Origin: Epiperipatus broadwayi
Lineage: Eukaryota; Onychophora; Udeonychophora; Euonychophora; Peripatidae
Assembly (NCBI GenBank): GCA_028023455.1
Contig: JAQFVV010000021.1
Span: 808,001 to 872,000, forward strand
DNA: 64,000 nucleotides
Direction: 5' to 3'
In this document: positions 47,440 through 60,010 of the stretch, one piece after another
Numbering within the stretch: position 1 is the first letter of the stretch
Layout of the letters: every line of letters starts with the position of its first letter
Position numbers and translations under genes: made by a program
Notes under the pieces: generated by a model
What the model saw: the letters and a program-made list of their open reading frames with translations, nothing else
Databases searched by the model: none
Told to the model about the DNA's origin: nothing

Positions 47440-48160
47440 AGTAAACATTTTAATAGTTAATAACTACAAAAACTAAAAAAAAAAAGTTTATTTGGCGCAC
47501 AAATGTAAATCAACACAGTATTGTAAAAATAGCAAATTCGTTCAGCGTAAAATTAAAAATGTACAGAGCATACATTAGCTAAAATATTCAGTTAATTAAT
47601 TTTGAATTAAAATTTTTCTATCAAACTGAATCTTCTACCATTACTAATCTGAAATATTTTCAGTAAAAAAAAAAGAGGAAGCAAAGAGGGTAAAATGGTT
47701 TCAGATTTATACAATTAATAATAAAAATTATTAAATGTATTTTAAAAATAACACTCTGCTTCCTCGATTTTAAATCAACTCATAATTATTTTCAGATATT
47801 CAAAGCAATGGAGACATTATTTCATGAGTAAAAAAAATTGCAGTACCAGGAAAAAAATATAAATTTTATTCAGCATAAAACTAAAAATATTTTTTGTTAA
47901 TATGTACTATCAATATTAAATTTTAAATTGTGTACAATATTTCAGACAATCAATTTTGGATTAAGATGCTAATTTCAATCAAACTGAAACTGCTATCCAT
48001 CATATTTGAATTGAATATTTGAAAAAAAACATGAGGATGATTTTATGCAATCAATAATAAATTGCGTATGATGAAAATGCAATACAAATAAAGTAAATAA
48101 GATTAACACCTTTAATTTTTACTTAAATAGCTCATAACTCTGCCATCAAAATATATTGCA
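47440..48160. repeat. Diverged direct repeat, unit about 350 bp
   Basis: TTCAGCGTAAAATTAAAAAT near 47540 corresponds to TTCAGCATAAAACTAAAAAT near 47870. ATCAAACTGAATCTTCTACC near 47622 corresponds to ATCAAACTGAAACTGCTATCC near 47979. Later blocks keep a similar offset of about 330-357 bp. No coding content. Confidence 0.6.
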
Positions 48161-49445
48161 CTATTTGACAAATTGCTAAATCATTGTAAAAACATGGCTA
48201 CCACACTTGATAAAATAGTAGTGTCATGCCCAAAAAAATCTGCTACAGCTATTGTATCTGTTCATTTATATCAACACAGTACACATTATAACAAAAGTCT
48301 TAAATATTGATTACAAAATGAAAGCTCAGAATGCATTAGATTTTTTTTCAATATGCTGACATTTTTTTAAAAGTTCATTGCGATTACGTTTTTTTAATGT
48401 ATCATATGTTATTTGACTCCTGTTATACTAATGATAAATAATAAATTATTAAACATTGTTTTTTTAATTTTAATAATTTTGCTAAGTTATATAATATAAT
48501 ATTTTAGTACAAATTTAAAAAAATGAAACTTCAGTATGGATTTTTTTCTGGAATACTGTTTGTGTGGAAGAACACAAAAAATTGTTAATGTTAGTTTAGT
48601 TTTGCTTTCTCATTCAATTTTGCTACACTTTTTGGACAGTGAAAACATGCATTTTTTTTTCTAGTGATATTACACATTTTTTATAGATTCTGTTTACTAA
48701 TATGACTATGAAAAAATCAATAAAATGTTTGAGCTTGGAAAATCAAACTAAATAATGGTGATTGGCATATGGATCACTGTGAATAACAATTTTAGGCATC
48801 TTTTTTTCCTTTTTACATAAATTTAAATTGCATTATCATACATACATATTTTATGCTAATATATGCAAAATACATAGAACGGTTTACACAAGCATATAAC
48901 GTTAAGGGTTTTTAAAATTTTTATATATACTCAATAAGTTATTTTTTAAACATAATATTCCCAACTTATATTGTAATTTTTTAGTTTATTCTGCATATCA
49001 TATTCTTGCTTTCCTTCTAGAATTCAATTATTATGTATATATTCTCTTGTTAATAAAATTATAAACAACAATATTTACTTAAAAATATTTATTCTCTAGA
49101 ACTATATAGGGAATTAATAAATTATATGTGAATTTTCCATTTTATTAATTGTTTTGAAGAGTGATGTCAGATAAAATTAATTTCTATTAACTATTTCTAA
49201 AAAAAATAAATATATTCTGCTATTTTCTATGTACAAAATTCTAAAACAGATTTTGTTTAAAATTTAATATAAAATTAAACTGTTATTTTCATTAAATATT
49301 ACAAAATATAATACTGTTTCTTATATTTTCAAATTAGCAATCCATTCCCTTGGTTTTGCAGTTTCAATTGTTTAGCAGACACCTTCGTAACGGATAAATA
49401 TAAGACATTAATTATATATAAATTGAAAAGTTATTCATATTTAAG
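48161..49445. other. Unrecognised AT-rich DNA
   Basis: A minus-strand GAAGACTGC-type trace near 49360-49390 (GCAGTTTCAATTG...AGACACCTTCG). Nothing else recognised. Confidence 0.4.
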
Positions 49446-49459
49446 AAATATTACAATTA

Positions 49460-49894
49460 AACCACTAAACATCACATGATCAGCATTTCTTATGCTTGAT
49501 CATAACTGTTATTAAAACAGGCAAAACTCTCCATACAGTAGTACTACTCAGTGTACCAAAATGTATGGATACTGAACTGAGTTCAGCCCTATATTACTAT
49601 ATAATCTAATGAGCTTGGATTAAAATATTGTGTTTTTAATTTTAGACTCATAGTTTTGTAGTTAAGTAGAGATAAAAGGTGGTGGCAGGAGAATTGCATT
49701 AGATCCTAAGATCTAGGTGCAGTGCTCTCAGATCCAAGGCTCCCCACTGATGAAAGCCACAAGCTACAAACTAGTATGGGGATATTGGATGAGTTGGCAC
49801 TAGATAGGGACTTTATCCACAATTCTTCTGGCATCCATTGATTACTCTGGCTTACACTGAGGGCACTGCAATGTGGAGAGTTTTTGCCTGTTTT
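49460..49894 (-). mobile_element. Family A retroposon with inner module
   Basis: Exact 14-bp duplication AAATATTACAATTA at 49446-49459 and 49895-49908. The polar end AACCACTAAACATCACATGA is at the left. After a short inverted arm (CAAAACTCTCCATACAGTAG) it switches to the inner module seen in the dimers (AAATGTATGGATACTGAACT...CTCATAGTTTTGTAGTTAAG), then the core and right arm. It therefore links the foldback and dimer forms. Confidence 0.93.
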
Positions 49895-49908
49895 AAATAT
49901 TACAATTA

Positions 49909-51660
49909 CAGAAATGTATATATAAATGTAAAATAATAGGGGAAAAATAAATCTTTTAATTATTTAGGTTTAGCCAGAGAGATATAAATATGTCCCATAT
50001 AGTAGTCATATAATTCATATAATATATTTGTAAATTACAGATCTGAAACCATAAATAGAAATAGTAACAATAAAATGGGTTATTTTAAAAGTACAATAAA
50101 AAATATAATTTTTATTCATAAATGTGATACCATGTGATAGATGATGGGAATAGTCCAACATATCACATCTAATACACCATCATTACATACCTTTAGGCAA
50201 ATGTGATGCCCATGTTTAGAAACATTCTTACATCATTTTTGGGCATGAGAGCCACATGCTTTTTATTTTGATCACATAAAATTATTTTTTTAGTTTTTAA
50301 TGCTTTTTTAATGTTTTAAGATAATTATGTGAATAAAACCATTTCTTTATTTTTTTTTTTTTAATTTTATATAATTACAAAAATTGGGAATGAAGAAAGT
50401 TTAGATACAAGTTAATACCCCTAGATGGTAGCACCGAAAAGTGTATGGAATCCCATTTGAAATTAAAAATTTTAATTTTTGCTAATTTTTTTGCTAAAAT
50501 TTGTTTGCAAACTTTTAATCTTTTCACCATTAATTTTTTTTTCCACCCTTACCTAGTGAGATTTGAGATAATAGTTCAACATTGTAATTTTAATGTTTAA
50601 AACTTTTATTTCATATATTGAATCAATAAAGTTTACAAATGAAAAAAAATCATACTTGAACTTTCCAAATATAAAAAATATAAATACAACTGTATAATTC
50701 ATAACCAGAACAATAGCTTTATTTTTATTTATTTTTTATTTCATGCTGTTGTCAAAAACAAATTAGCAAAATATTCAATAAATCAATTCCAATTTTTACA
50801 TCTGAACAAATTATTATAAAAATATAACAAATCTATGAAATACTTGTCAAAATTGATAATTGTATTTCTATTTAGTAAATTATCTTAAAGATTCCAAATC
50901 TCTGCTGTTTAAAATCTGTTTGAAAGAAAATGTTAAAACTGTATTTTTCCCTGCTTCTAATTTAGCATAACTCAAGTTTCGCAAGTTGTATTTTTATAAG
51001 CAAAACATATTTGAAAAATAATCCAAATGGAAACATAAATATGTTTTATTTCTAATAATTTTAATGAAAATATTTTGTAAAAATAATTTCACAATTTTTG
51101 TCCTGGTTCTCCTAAACAATAGTCTAGGCAGATTTTAGTAATTGTATTCAAAAATCAACCAATCAGCAATCTTCAGATATTTTCATCTTATACTCAGTAG
51201 ACTTTTCTAATTGATTTATTACTTACAAAAAATATCTGAAGAGGTCAGTAGTTGACATGACAGTTTAATTTAGTTTTATTTCAAAATAACTATTAGATAA
51301 AAACCATAGCCTCAACAGTGCCATCACAATATACCATAACAATTTGTACTAACTAACCATAACATTAAAATATCTTGTCATCTGGAATGTGTGTGTGTGT
51401 GTGTGCAGTGTTTCAATTAGATTGAAAATGGGGAAATGACTGAAAATTGAATTACCTAAAATTTTTCATGCAGATGCAGATAATACTGAAACTCCACTGA
51501 CCAATTATCCTATTCTTCAGCTATCTTGTCAAATGAATAATCAAAAATACATTTTTCTATATAATAACATTCATAATTTGTTTATGAACAAAACCAGTTA
51601 TTTTGAGTGAAGGGTCACTTCCATCATATCTGTTTTCAAAATTATCCCCTAAGTAAAAAT
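49909..51660. other. Unrecognised AT-rich DNA
   Basis: A segment near 50140 (GATGATGGGAATAGTCCAAC) is shared with 24695. CTAGATGGTAGCACC (50421-50435) is CTCF-like. A (GT)n run lies near 51390. No gene. Confidence 0.4.
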
Positions 51661-51664
51661 TATA

Positions 51665-52005
51665 ATAACATTCATTACAAAGGATTTAAACCCAGACTTT
51701 CCAGCCCCCTACAATCATCCACTCTATCCAATATAACCGATATACATGACCTCATACATGTGAAAAAGATAAATGATCATCAATGTATGTATTTCATGCT
51801 GAACCAGCACTCATCAGTTGGTCTGGATCATCATCTCCCCCCCCCCATATATATATATATATATATATGGTAAAGTTTTCTGTTTATATTAAGATAGCAA
51901 ATCTACACACTTTAAATGATGGACTTTAATCTGCTTCACTTTCCAACTCCTCACCCATCCACATACTGAAAATCTGATGATGGAATGCTCACAGCCCTTA
52001 ATGAA
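51665..52005 (-). repeat. Family B repeat
   Basis: AAACCCAGACTTTCCAGCCC, ATGCTGAACCAGCACTCATC and GAAAATCTGATGATGGAATG are present. A C-run and an (AT)n tract (about 51837-51869) lie inside it. Confidence 0.78.
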
Positions 52006-53555
52006 GCCAACAGCATTTACCTAAAAGTGTGTCATCTACAAATTATTCAGCACGTGACTATTATCTACTTCTTTGAGATTAAAAAGTGTTATTTATTTTC
52101 TAATAGAGAGGCCTGTTTAACATAACATGTTGGAACGCTTTTTCACTGGTTAAGTGGATTGTTTTTTAGAGTTATTAAAGACTTTAATAATTAATGTCGC
52201 CTTATAAATTGGAAGTAGAAAGTTTGTTAACTTAATCATAGTTATATTCTTTGTTATTTAAATATTCTCTCTTATTTTTTTTTACTATAATAATTATAGT
52301 ATATTTCTAATCTTGGGTGGCTTGATAGAAAGAGGTTGTTTGTTCTCCATCTGCTTGTACTTATGCTGTATAATTCTAGGAAATGTGTCAGATATATTTG
52401 TAAACAGAGGTTTACTATGTTATATATTTATTAATAAAGATGCCTCTCTAATATTGTGCATTGGAATATTTAGTTATAGATGAATTACATTAAAAGATCA
52501 AAAAATCGAGGGTAATAATTATTTTTATTTATAATGACTAAATCAGAGTTTTTAATTCATGATCAAGTTTGTACAAACAGTACAAAAGGGGGGGGGGTAT
52601 TTAGAGATTTGCATTGATGTTATTTGAAAAGGATGAGGATGATGAAGATCTATATTCTTTCAAATAATGGCAAAAAAAAGTCTAAACTAGATTGCACTTT
52701 TAGTATTGCTTTCAATTAAAACACAACCACACACACAAAAAAAAAACAACTCTTTGCTTTTTTTTTTATAAACTTTACGAAGGGAGGGAGAGTTTTAAGA
52801 TGAAAAATAGCTTTTTTTCTCCAAAGGCAGCTGAAGAATTTTCAGATAAATTAATTGATTTTGAAAATATTTACTGTATGCTTAAAAATGAAGTCTAAGA
52901 ATTTTTAATATAATCAGGAATAATACATTCACATTAAATAATCGGGTTTAAATGCATAAATAAGAAGTATTAAAACAATTATTAGAAAGTAAAGAAAAAA
53001 CTTATGCCTATGGCTTATACACGTATAAAAATTATTATATTTGATTTGTATTATATAATCTGTACTTTATGTAAGTAAGATGCATAATAAATTTTAAAAT
53101 GTTTGAAGTAACATATAAATATAAAGGAAAATTGAAGCTTGTAGAATATATATATAATTGTTTATGATTGTCTGTTGGAAAACTTTGTGTAATCAATTTA
53201 AAACTATATTGTCTAGGCATACTAAATGTCTGCAAGAAATATTGCTGTGTTCAAACATTTCTTAAATCTGAAATTTGTTGCCATCAAAATACATAAAATA
53301 TGTAAAATAAAATACTTTTGCGGAAATGAAAATATAGTTATAATGTTCCCACGCAATAAAAATGGATGTTTTTCAAACATTTGATAAATCAAATTAAGAT
53401 AATTTGTTAAATTGCGTATATAAAGTTTCCTATCAGTCAATTATAAATTATTTTTTATCTGAAAAATTAATAATTATAACAGCATTAAAATTTAATTCTC
53501 CTATACTGTGACATGTTCATTGACATTTTTTGTAATCTTTTAACTTTTGATTATT
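52006..53555. other. Unrecognised AT-rich DNA
   Basis: A G-run near 52589 and several homopolymer runs. No gene or repeat family recognised. Confidence 0.45.
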
Positions 53556-53686
<131 letters not shown>

Positions 53687-53903
53687 AAAGAAAAACTTTA
53701 TTAGCATTCAAAAAAATTACACAAGTTACATTTGACAACATAGTTCTTACATATAAATTGTTTCACAAAACTACATATGTACAATGATTCGGTCAGTGAT
53801 TGTATGAGTTAGCAAACAAGAAGTATTTAAGAAAAAAAAAGAGTTCAACAAAGTCAGAGATGATCACTCAATAATACGATTATATACAATTAGATATACT
53901 CCA

Positions 53904-54022
<119 letters not shown>

Positions 54023-54744
54023 GTAAAACGTTTGCTTTTCTTTTAGTTGTTTGATTTGTAACAATAATTAATTGTATTTATATATACTATATGACTCATA
54101 ATATTTATCTAAATTTGATTTAATATAATTAACATGTATAAAGTATTAAGAACTATGTCTGTCATCCATTGACTATGGGCAGCGTGTACTTGACAGAGTG
54201 TCTATAAAACTAGTATCTACGAAGACAAATGATTACTAGCTTTGACTTAAAGCAGACTTCTGATGAGATTTTTCTTATTTTTCATTATCTTCAGCATCCA
54301 CTGGAAAATGGTGACAAACAGTGCCGGGAATTGTTGATAGATTGTCCGTTTCATTTCTCTATCTGTTCCAGATGTTTGATGGATTGACTTTTAAAAGATT
54401 TGATTAAAATTTGCTTTTAAAAAAAGATTGTTTTTACATTGAGTTTAAAGACAAAGTTCATTAAAGATTATTACGTTGAAAAAGAAAATCATTTTTATAA
54501 AATGCTTTATGTTGTTTAAATAACATACATATTGCCAATACAAACATTTACTGAATTGAACATTAAAGTACTAATATGTGGTCTAAATATGTTCTTAACT
54601 AAAAAATAAAATAATCGTACAATTAATAACTTTTATTAGTCATTCATGAGACTGGAGATTATCCACTTAATGAATAATATTTCTGTAGTGTAATTTCCCT
54701 TACACCATTCTCACGCAAGGTAGAGACTGGTTTCTATCCACTAT
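54023..54744. other. Unrecognised AT-rich DNA
   Basis: No feature recognised. Confidence 0.4.
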
Positions 54745-54870
54745 TAACACATTGTAAAGGTGTGTGATCATAAACATATGACCAAAGGCACATGAAAAAG
54801 ATATATGATCCCCAAGATGCAAATTTTGTGCTGAATCACCACTCATCGGTTAATCCAGATCAGAATAGCA
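54745..54870 (-). repeat. Decayed Family B fragment
   Basis: CACATGAAAAAGATATATGATC, TGTGCTGAATCACCACTCATC and GGTTAATCCAGATCA follow the B order with many changes. Confidence 0.5.
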
Positions 54871-55974
54871 GATTAAGCACAGCTGTTTTGTCCACACGAC
54901 CCAATTAAGATTCTCTTGTAACTTACTGCAGCCAGTAACTGATCCAGAAATTTTTAATCTCATATGTCTCCCATTTTATCCTTGGACAAAACCGTAAAGG
55001 ACATTTAATTAATAAATTAAGCCTATTTAAAGTTAACAATTTGATTTTTCTGTTTAAAATTAACTTATACCCTGTACGGCTTAGTTCAGTATAAGATGGT
55101 AGTATTTTTGGTTCCAGATCCACAAGCACTCTGATACTTTTGGTTCTTGAATAAACTTCGGAGCAATAAACCATTAAGTTTTTTGTTAATTAATATATAG
55201 TTGCAAATATCACTTAATTGCATTTCTATTACAAAATTTGAATTATTAAACAGAGATGTCTCACAACCGATTACTGTGCAAGCTAACAATACCCACACAC
55301 TACTCTTCCAATAACAGCAACTGTGCAGGTTACTATCTCATTTTTTATACTTGAAATACGTTTTTGTTCGATGCAAGAAAAAAAAATTAATAATAGGAAT
55401 GAAGGTAAAACTTTTATTTTTGAGTTTGCAAAAAAAAGATTCGATGTAAGGTAACTTATAATATTCTTTTTTTAATCTTTTAGAAAATTATTAATACATT
55501 CCTCCTTTAAAATAAATTTATGTATGCTACATATAAAAACTTTTTTTATCTTTAAGATACAGGTATATCATCTGACATCTCTAACTAAATAGGGTATTCA
55601 TTTAAAAGCAGCTAGATGTATAGGGAAGTGAAAAGATTTTCATGATGTTAATGTGATTTTATTAATCTGTTATATCCATGACTATCCAAAACAGGAGTTA
55701 ATAATTCTATTAAGTAAACTGAGATTTTTTTACATTAACACCTGTATTATCAAGTAGCTAGCTATTCTTAAGCAAATCCAGATGGCCAATTTGTATGATT
55801 CAGCAATTAGGTATTTTTAACTGAAGGTAATGTCCTAAACAATATATGTTAGGCATGCCTTTATATAAAAAAACACTCATAAAACTGAAATACGATGCAG
55901 CCATTACCATTGGTGAAAGAATATTAGAATAGCTGACAAGACATAATAAGTAATAAATGAATTGCATTACCACA
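54871..55974. other. Unrecognised AT-rich DNA
   Basis: Minus frames at 54923-55174 and 55086-55298 have no recognisable domain. Confidence 0.4.
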
Positions 55975-57325
55975 GTTATTATATCATAAATCAAAACAAT
56001 GAGAAAAATTGCATCTTCCTGAATATTAATAAAAAAATAATATTATCCTCTGAAATTTTCATTTTCTTGGATATGATCAAGACAAAAATTATATCTTCAC
56101 TGATATCATCCATGAATTTAATGCGTTTATTCAGACTTGATAAAGGAAAGGATTGCATTTTCCAGGACATTGTGAGGAAAGGAATTGTATCTCTCTAGAT
56201 AATATTGGGAAAAAAAATTATCTTGAAAATCATCAATGAAATTTTTGTATTCTTGAATATTTTTTATTTGGTAAATAATATAACTCTGAACATTATCAAA
56301 TGAAGTTTTGCTTACTTCTAAATATTATCAAAAAAGGAGTTATTCTCTTGAATGATTTCCAACTCAAAAAAGTAATTCTATTCTCTTGAACATTACAAAG
56401 AGATGGATTGTGTCATTCTGGACATCATCAAAAACAATCTTATTCCTCCATTAACTATTACTTTTATGCTTTCTACTCTTTTTCATCTTGTGAAAACTCT
56501 AACAATCAATTGATGTTATATGGATATGCTTATATCTCCTTATCCAATGCTGTCATATCCAAATATTCCCAGATTAGCTTTTATTTTATAGCTTTCACAA
56601 GGGAAGAGCTTTTTGGATTTTTTTTTTTGAATAATGCTTTTGGGACCTTTTTCATCCCCAAAAATCTTTTTTGTTACTTTTTGCTATACTATTAAGCTAT
56701 CAACAAATTGAAAAATCTTTCCAAATTTTTAATTAAACACGTTTGCCTGTATGATTATATAAATAAGAACCAGTTCACATCTGGGGGTATTTGAATAGGA
56801 AACATAGGATAAACATTTTATAAGTTTTATCATCTATTGAATACTAGATGACATAAAGATAATGAGAATGTAATAGCTTGTTAAGGAACAGAAATTGTGT
56901 AACTAAGGTCATGTGATGCTTTGAAGTTATGTGATAACCTTATTCTTCTAAACATTATCAAAGAAATTGTACACCATCAAAGAAAGGATTGTATTTTCTG
57001 GAGATTGTTAAGAAATGCACTCTTCTGAATCTTATCAATGGAAGTATCTCAGTTTATTAGCCACAATTAAAACAATGCATTCTCTTGAACATCTTAAAGA
57101 GATAAAGTGAATCTTTATGAACATTATGGAGGAAGAAATTTAATCTTCTGAACATTATCAAACATTTTATTTTCTTTATACCATCAAAGAATGGATTATA
57201 ATTCTTTTGCAGATCATGAGGAAAAAATTTGCATTATCTTGGATATCATCATTGGAAATATTGCACTTTTCTAGGCATAATCAAAAACAATTATATCCAC
57301 TTAAATATCATAAAGTAATAAATAT
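55975..57325. repeat. Highly degenerate minisatellite, unit about 31 bp
   Basis: A motif close to TCTTGAACATTATCAAAGAAA plus GGATTGTATT recurs across 55975-56440 and 56930-57320 (for example AACATTATCAAATGAAG, GGACATCATCAAAAACAAT, GAACATTATCAAACA). The middle (about 56450-56925) looks like inserted DNA, with a very decayed Family A-like stretch near 56520-56615 (TCCTTATCCAATGCTG, CCCAGATTAGC). Frames over it are chance. Confidence 0.6.
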
Positions 57326-57354
57326 TTAAATACAAGTATAATATATATTCGTAA

Positions 57355-57610
57355 GAGTTGTTGAGTGGAGAGGATTGAATCCTGTCCATTAAAGTTTGAA
57401 GATTTGCTATCTTAATATAAATAAAACACTACTTATATATATGGATGGGAGATGATGATCTGGACCAAGTGATGAGTGCTGGTTCAGCATGAAATATGTA
57501 TATTGGAGATCATTTATCTTTTTCACATATATGTGGTTATGTGAATCAGTTTTATAAAATCAAGTGGATAACTGAAGGGTGTTTGAAAGTCTGTATTCAA
57601 ATCCACTCTA
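57355..57610 (+). repeat. Family B repeat
   Basis: GTGGAGAGGATTGAATCC, GGGAGATGATGATCTGGACC, GCTGGTTCAGCATGAAATAT and the end GTCTGTATTCAAATCCACTC give a nearly complete unit on the plus strand. Confidence 0.78.
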
Positions 57611-57754
57611 ATTAAATAAAGAAAAAAGTACATCGATTTTCTGAACATTATCGAAAATTAAAACAAATATACTGCTTAATAAAATATCATTGGTCAATAA
57701 AATATAATTTTATAGTATTTATATTAAGTCAGTAATTTTTAATATTTTTTTCCA

Positions 57755-57845
57755 TGTGTCATAGCATCTGCTGGGAAGCGAACCCGCTAACCCAGGACAA
57801 CTGCTTGTAAGGCGGCTGTGCTAACCTCTCGACCACCAATGCTTG
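57755..57845 (-). mobile_element. tRNA-Ser/Leu-like SINE head
   Basis: The reverse complement starts GCATTGGTGGTCGAGAGG and ends GGGTTCGCTTCCC then AGCAGATGC. GCATTGG can pair with CAGATGC as an acceptor stem with one mismatch and one wobble. It is the better preserved of two copies (other at 22312). Confidence 0.68.
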
Positions 57846-57850
57846 ACTAA

Positions 57851-58305
57851 TTTTTAATAAATTTTTGTCAATTTTTTATAGCAATCGGACAAAGTAAAAA
57901 AAAAAATACTTTTTATACCTTTAATCACTTATATTTTTTTAAGGTATGATAATTTGATTAAAGAAAGATAACACACTTGGATTCATTTGGCAAACCTAAT
58001 TAAGCTTGCTTATGATCTAAAAATCCGGATTCAAATTGTAAGTTATAGCAGAAATGAATATATTGATCCCTAATCCACAGAACCATTCTTTTTGACATAG
58101 TCATTTCATCAATTATATTGATAGAATGTTGGATTTGGATTTTTCCAAGTTTTGTCTCATTTATAGTATTGATAGTTTTGCAATTATTTTACTAATAAGT
58201 AATCATGTGATATTTTTATTTTCAAGCCATTTCAAATAATGAATCTATAACCAATTTCTGAACTTTTTGGGAACATTACCTCTTTTGAGATTTCTTTGCA
58301 TTCCA
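57851..58305. other. Mostly unrecognised; possible tRNA-like relic
   Basis: GGATTCAAATTG at 58028-58039 is B-box-like within TTAAGCTTGCTTATGATC. Too decayed to assign. Confidence 0.3.
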
Positions 58306-58311
58306 TTACTA

Positions 58312-58462
58312 AAAGGCTAAACTCTCCATACAGTAGCATTACTCAGTGCAAGCCAGAGTAATCAATAGATGCAAAATGGTTTATGCATAAAATCCCCATC
58401 TAGTGTCTACTCATCCAATATCCCCAGACTAGTTTCCAGCTTATGGATTTCAGTTTAGTGGT
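58312..58462. mobile_element. Family A half-element
   Basis: AGGCTAAACTCTCCATACAG to CCAGACTAGTTTCCAGCTTATG is one arm. It then jumps directly to a GTTTAGTGGTTT polar-end stub. Flanks ATTCCATTACT and ATTTCATTAAT may be an eroded duplication (9 of 11). Confidence 0.7.
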
Positions 58463-58465
58463 TTA

Positions 58466-58825
58466 TTTCATTAATTGTTTGACATTTTTATCCTGGGGAT
58501 GAAATTTTCATTAGCAGCTTGATAAAATTGATTGATATCATATCTTGTTCGATTAATGACTTGATTGGCTGATTGTCAAACTATTGGTTAAAATCATTGT
58601 TGATTAGTGATATATTCTCTGGATGTTTGTCAAAGGGTTGACTGAAATCATAATTTTTGACTGTTGATTAAAAATTAGCTCTATGAAATTTTAATTTTCA
58701 GCTTGAATGAATATTTGGTTTATCCAAATTATAGTTTATATAAATTGAATTTTTTTTACTTCAATAATTAATATTTGGTGTAAAATAAGTATTGTTTGAT
58801 AAATTTTATACATGGGTTTTTAGGT
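58466..58825. other. Weakly repetitive AT-rich DNA
   Basis: Degenerate repetition of GATTGnnnnTCAAA and ACTGAAATCAT-like phrases with an irregular spacing of roughly 60-80 bp. No gene. Confidence 0.35.
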
Positions 58826-59325
58826 CTTGATTTAGTTTGTGCTCATGGCCATTTTGAAATCTAAAAACCACTCTGACGCATCCAACTGATAAATGACATA
58901 AATATTGAATAAAAGTACTTTAAATTCATATTTTAGAAATTATAAGCTAGTAAAAATAATATGCTTTATTTTATTAGAAATTTTTTGGTTTAAATTTACC
59001 TTCATAAAATATTTGAAATATGATGGCAAAAAGTGTTGGAATTTGCAGGGAGAAGGAAGGATGATTTGGCCGATATGAAGTAATGGTCAAAAGTTGCAGA
59101 AGTCTGATCAAACCAAGCTTATAATTTCCAAATACTAAAAGATTATACTATATGCTCATATAAAATAAAGCATATTATATTTACTAGCTGATAATTTCTA
59201 AAATATGATGAATTTAAAGTACTTTTATTTAATATTTATGTCATTTATTGGTTGGATGGGTCAGCGATAGTTTTGGCTGGTCTTTAGATTTCAAAATGAC
59301 TGTGAGTGCAAACTAAATCAGCAAC
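58826..59325. mobile_element. Foldback element with about 160-bp arms
   Basis: TGATTTAGTTTGTGCTCA...ATTTTGAAATCTAAA...AATGACATAAATATTGAAT...AGTACTTTAAATTCAT at 58828-58985 mirrors 59150-59321. About 160 bp of unique sequence lies between the arms. Non-coding. Confidence 0.8.
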
Positions 59326-59344
59326 AGTTTTTATTATTACAGTT

Positions 59345-60010
59345 TGATTTACAAGTGCCAAATTTATTGCACCCACACATTTGACATCATGCAAATTAGA
59401 TTAATTACACAGGATTATTACTAAACATTTGTTAGGGTAGAAATTATAATACTATTCCTAATCCAGATATAAACTTTAATTTATGGTGACACTCCATTTC
59501 TCTATTTCTTTCCATTGAATAAAGAATGTTTGAAGAAAATAAATAATCCCAAAAATGCGTATCAGCACTTTTCAACTGGCCCAGATCACAACTTCTCACC
59601 TATCCATCATTTTTATCAATATTGAATTATTATAGTTAATTTTTAAGTGTCAATTTTTTTTATTCCTACATTAATGATTATTCACAGAGGCAAAACTCTC
59701 CATACAATAGTGATACTCGGTGCAATCCAGCATAATCAATGGATTCATCCATTGATTACTCTGGCTTGCACTGAGTGGCGCTACTGTATGGAGAGTTTTG
59801 CCTTTGGGAAAAACAGCTTGTGTATGCATAGAGAATGGTGATCATATGATGATTAATAATTATTAGTAATTATTATGATAGAAATTATCATTTTGTTTTA
59901 CAAACCAGATATACACTTTGAAACTCGATAAATCCTGAACAGATAAGCAGACTTGAGAGTTGTGATGAAGGCCAACTGAAGTGTGCTGATTTAGTTAAAA
60001 ATGCATCTTG
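59345..60010. repeat. Family E/B composite, interrupted by Family A
   Basis: TTTGATTTACAAGTGCCAAA and CCAGATATAAACTTTAAT (59345-59470), then a B-like block (CAACTGGCCCAGATCACAAC). A second E arm starts at 59640 (TTTTTAAGTGTCAATTTT), breaks at 59683 and resumes at 59852 (CAGATATACACTTTGAAAC). Confidence 0.55.
59683..59851 (+). mobile_element. Shortest Family A foldback, inserted in Family E
   Basis: 169 bp flanked by ATTAATGATTATT (59670-59682) and ATTAATAATTATT (59852-59864), 12 of 13 identical. The arms are only about 60 bp and meet at AATCAATGGATTCATCCATTG with almost no loop. The polar end GGTGATCATATGATG is at the right. Confidence 0.9.

Noticed and set aside
51607-51873. 88-residue frame ending in a Tyr-Ile run
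   Set aside because: Runs through a Family B copy and an (AT)n tract; not conserved in other B copies.
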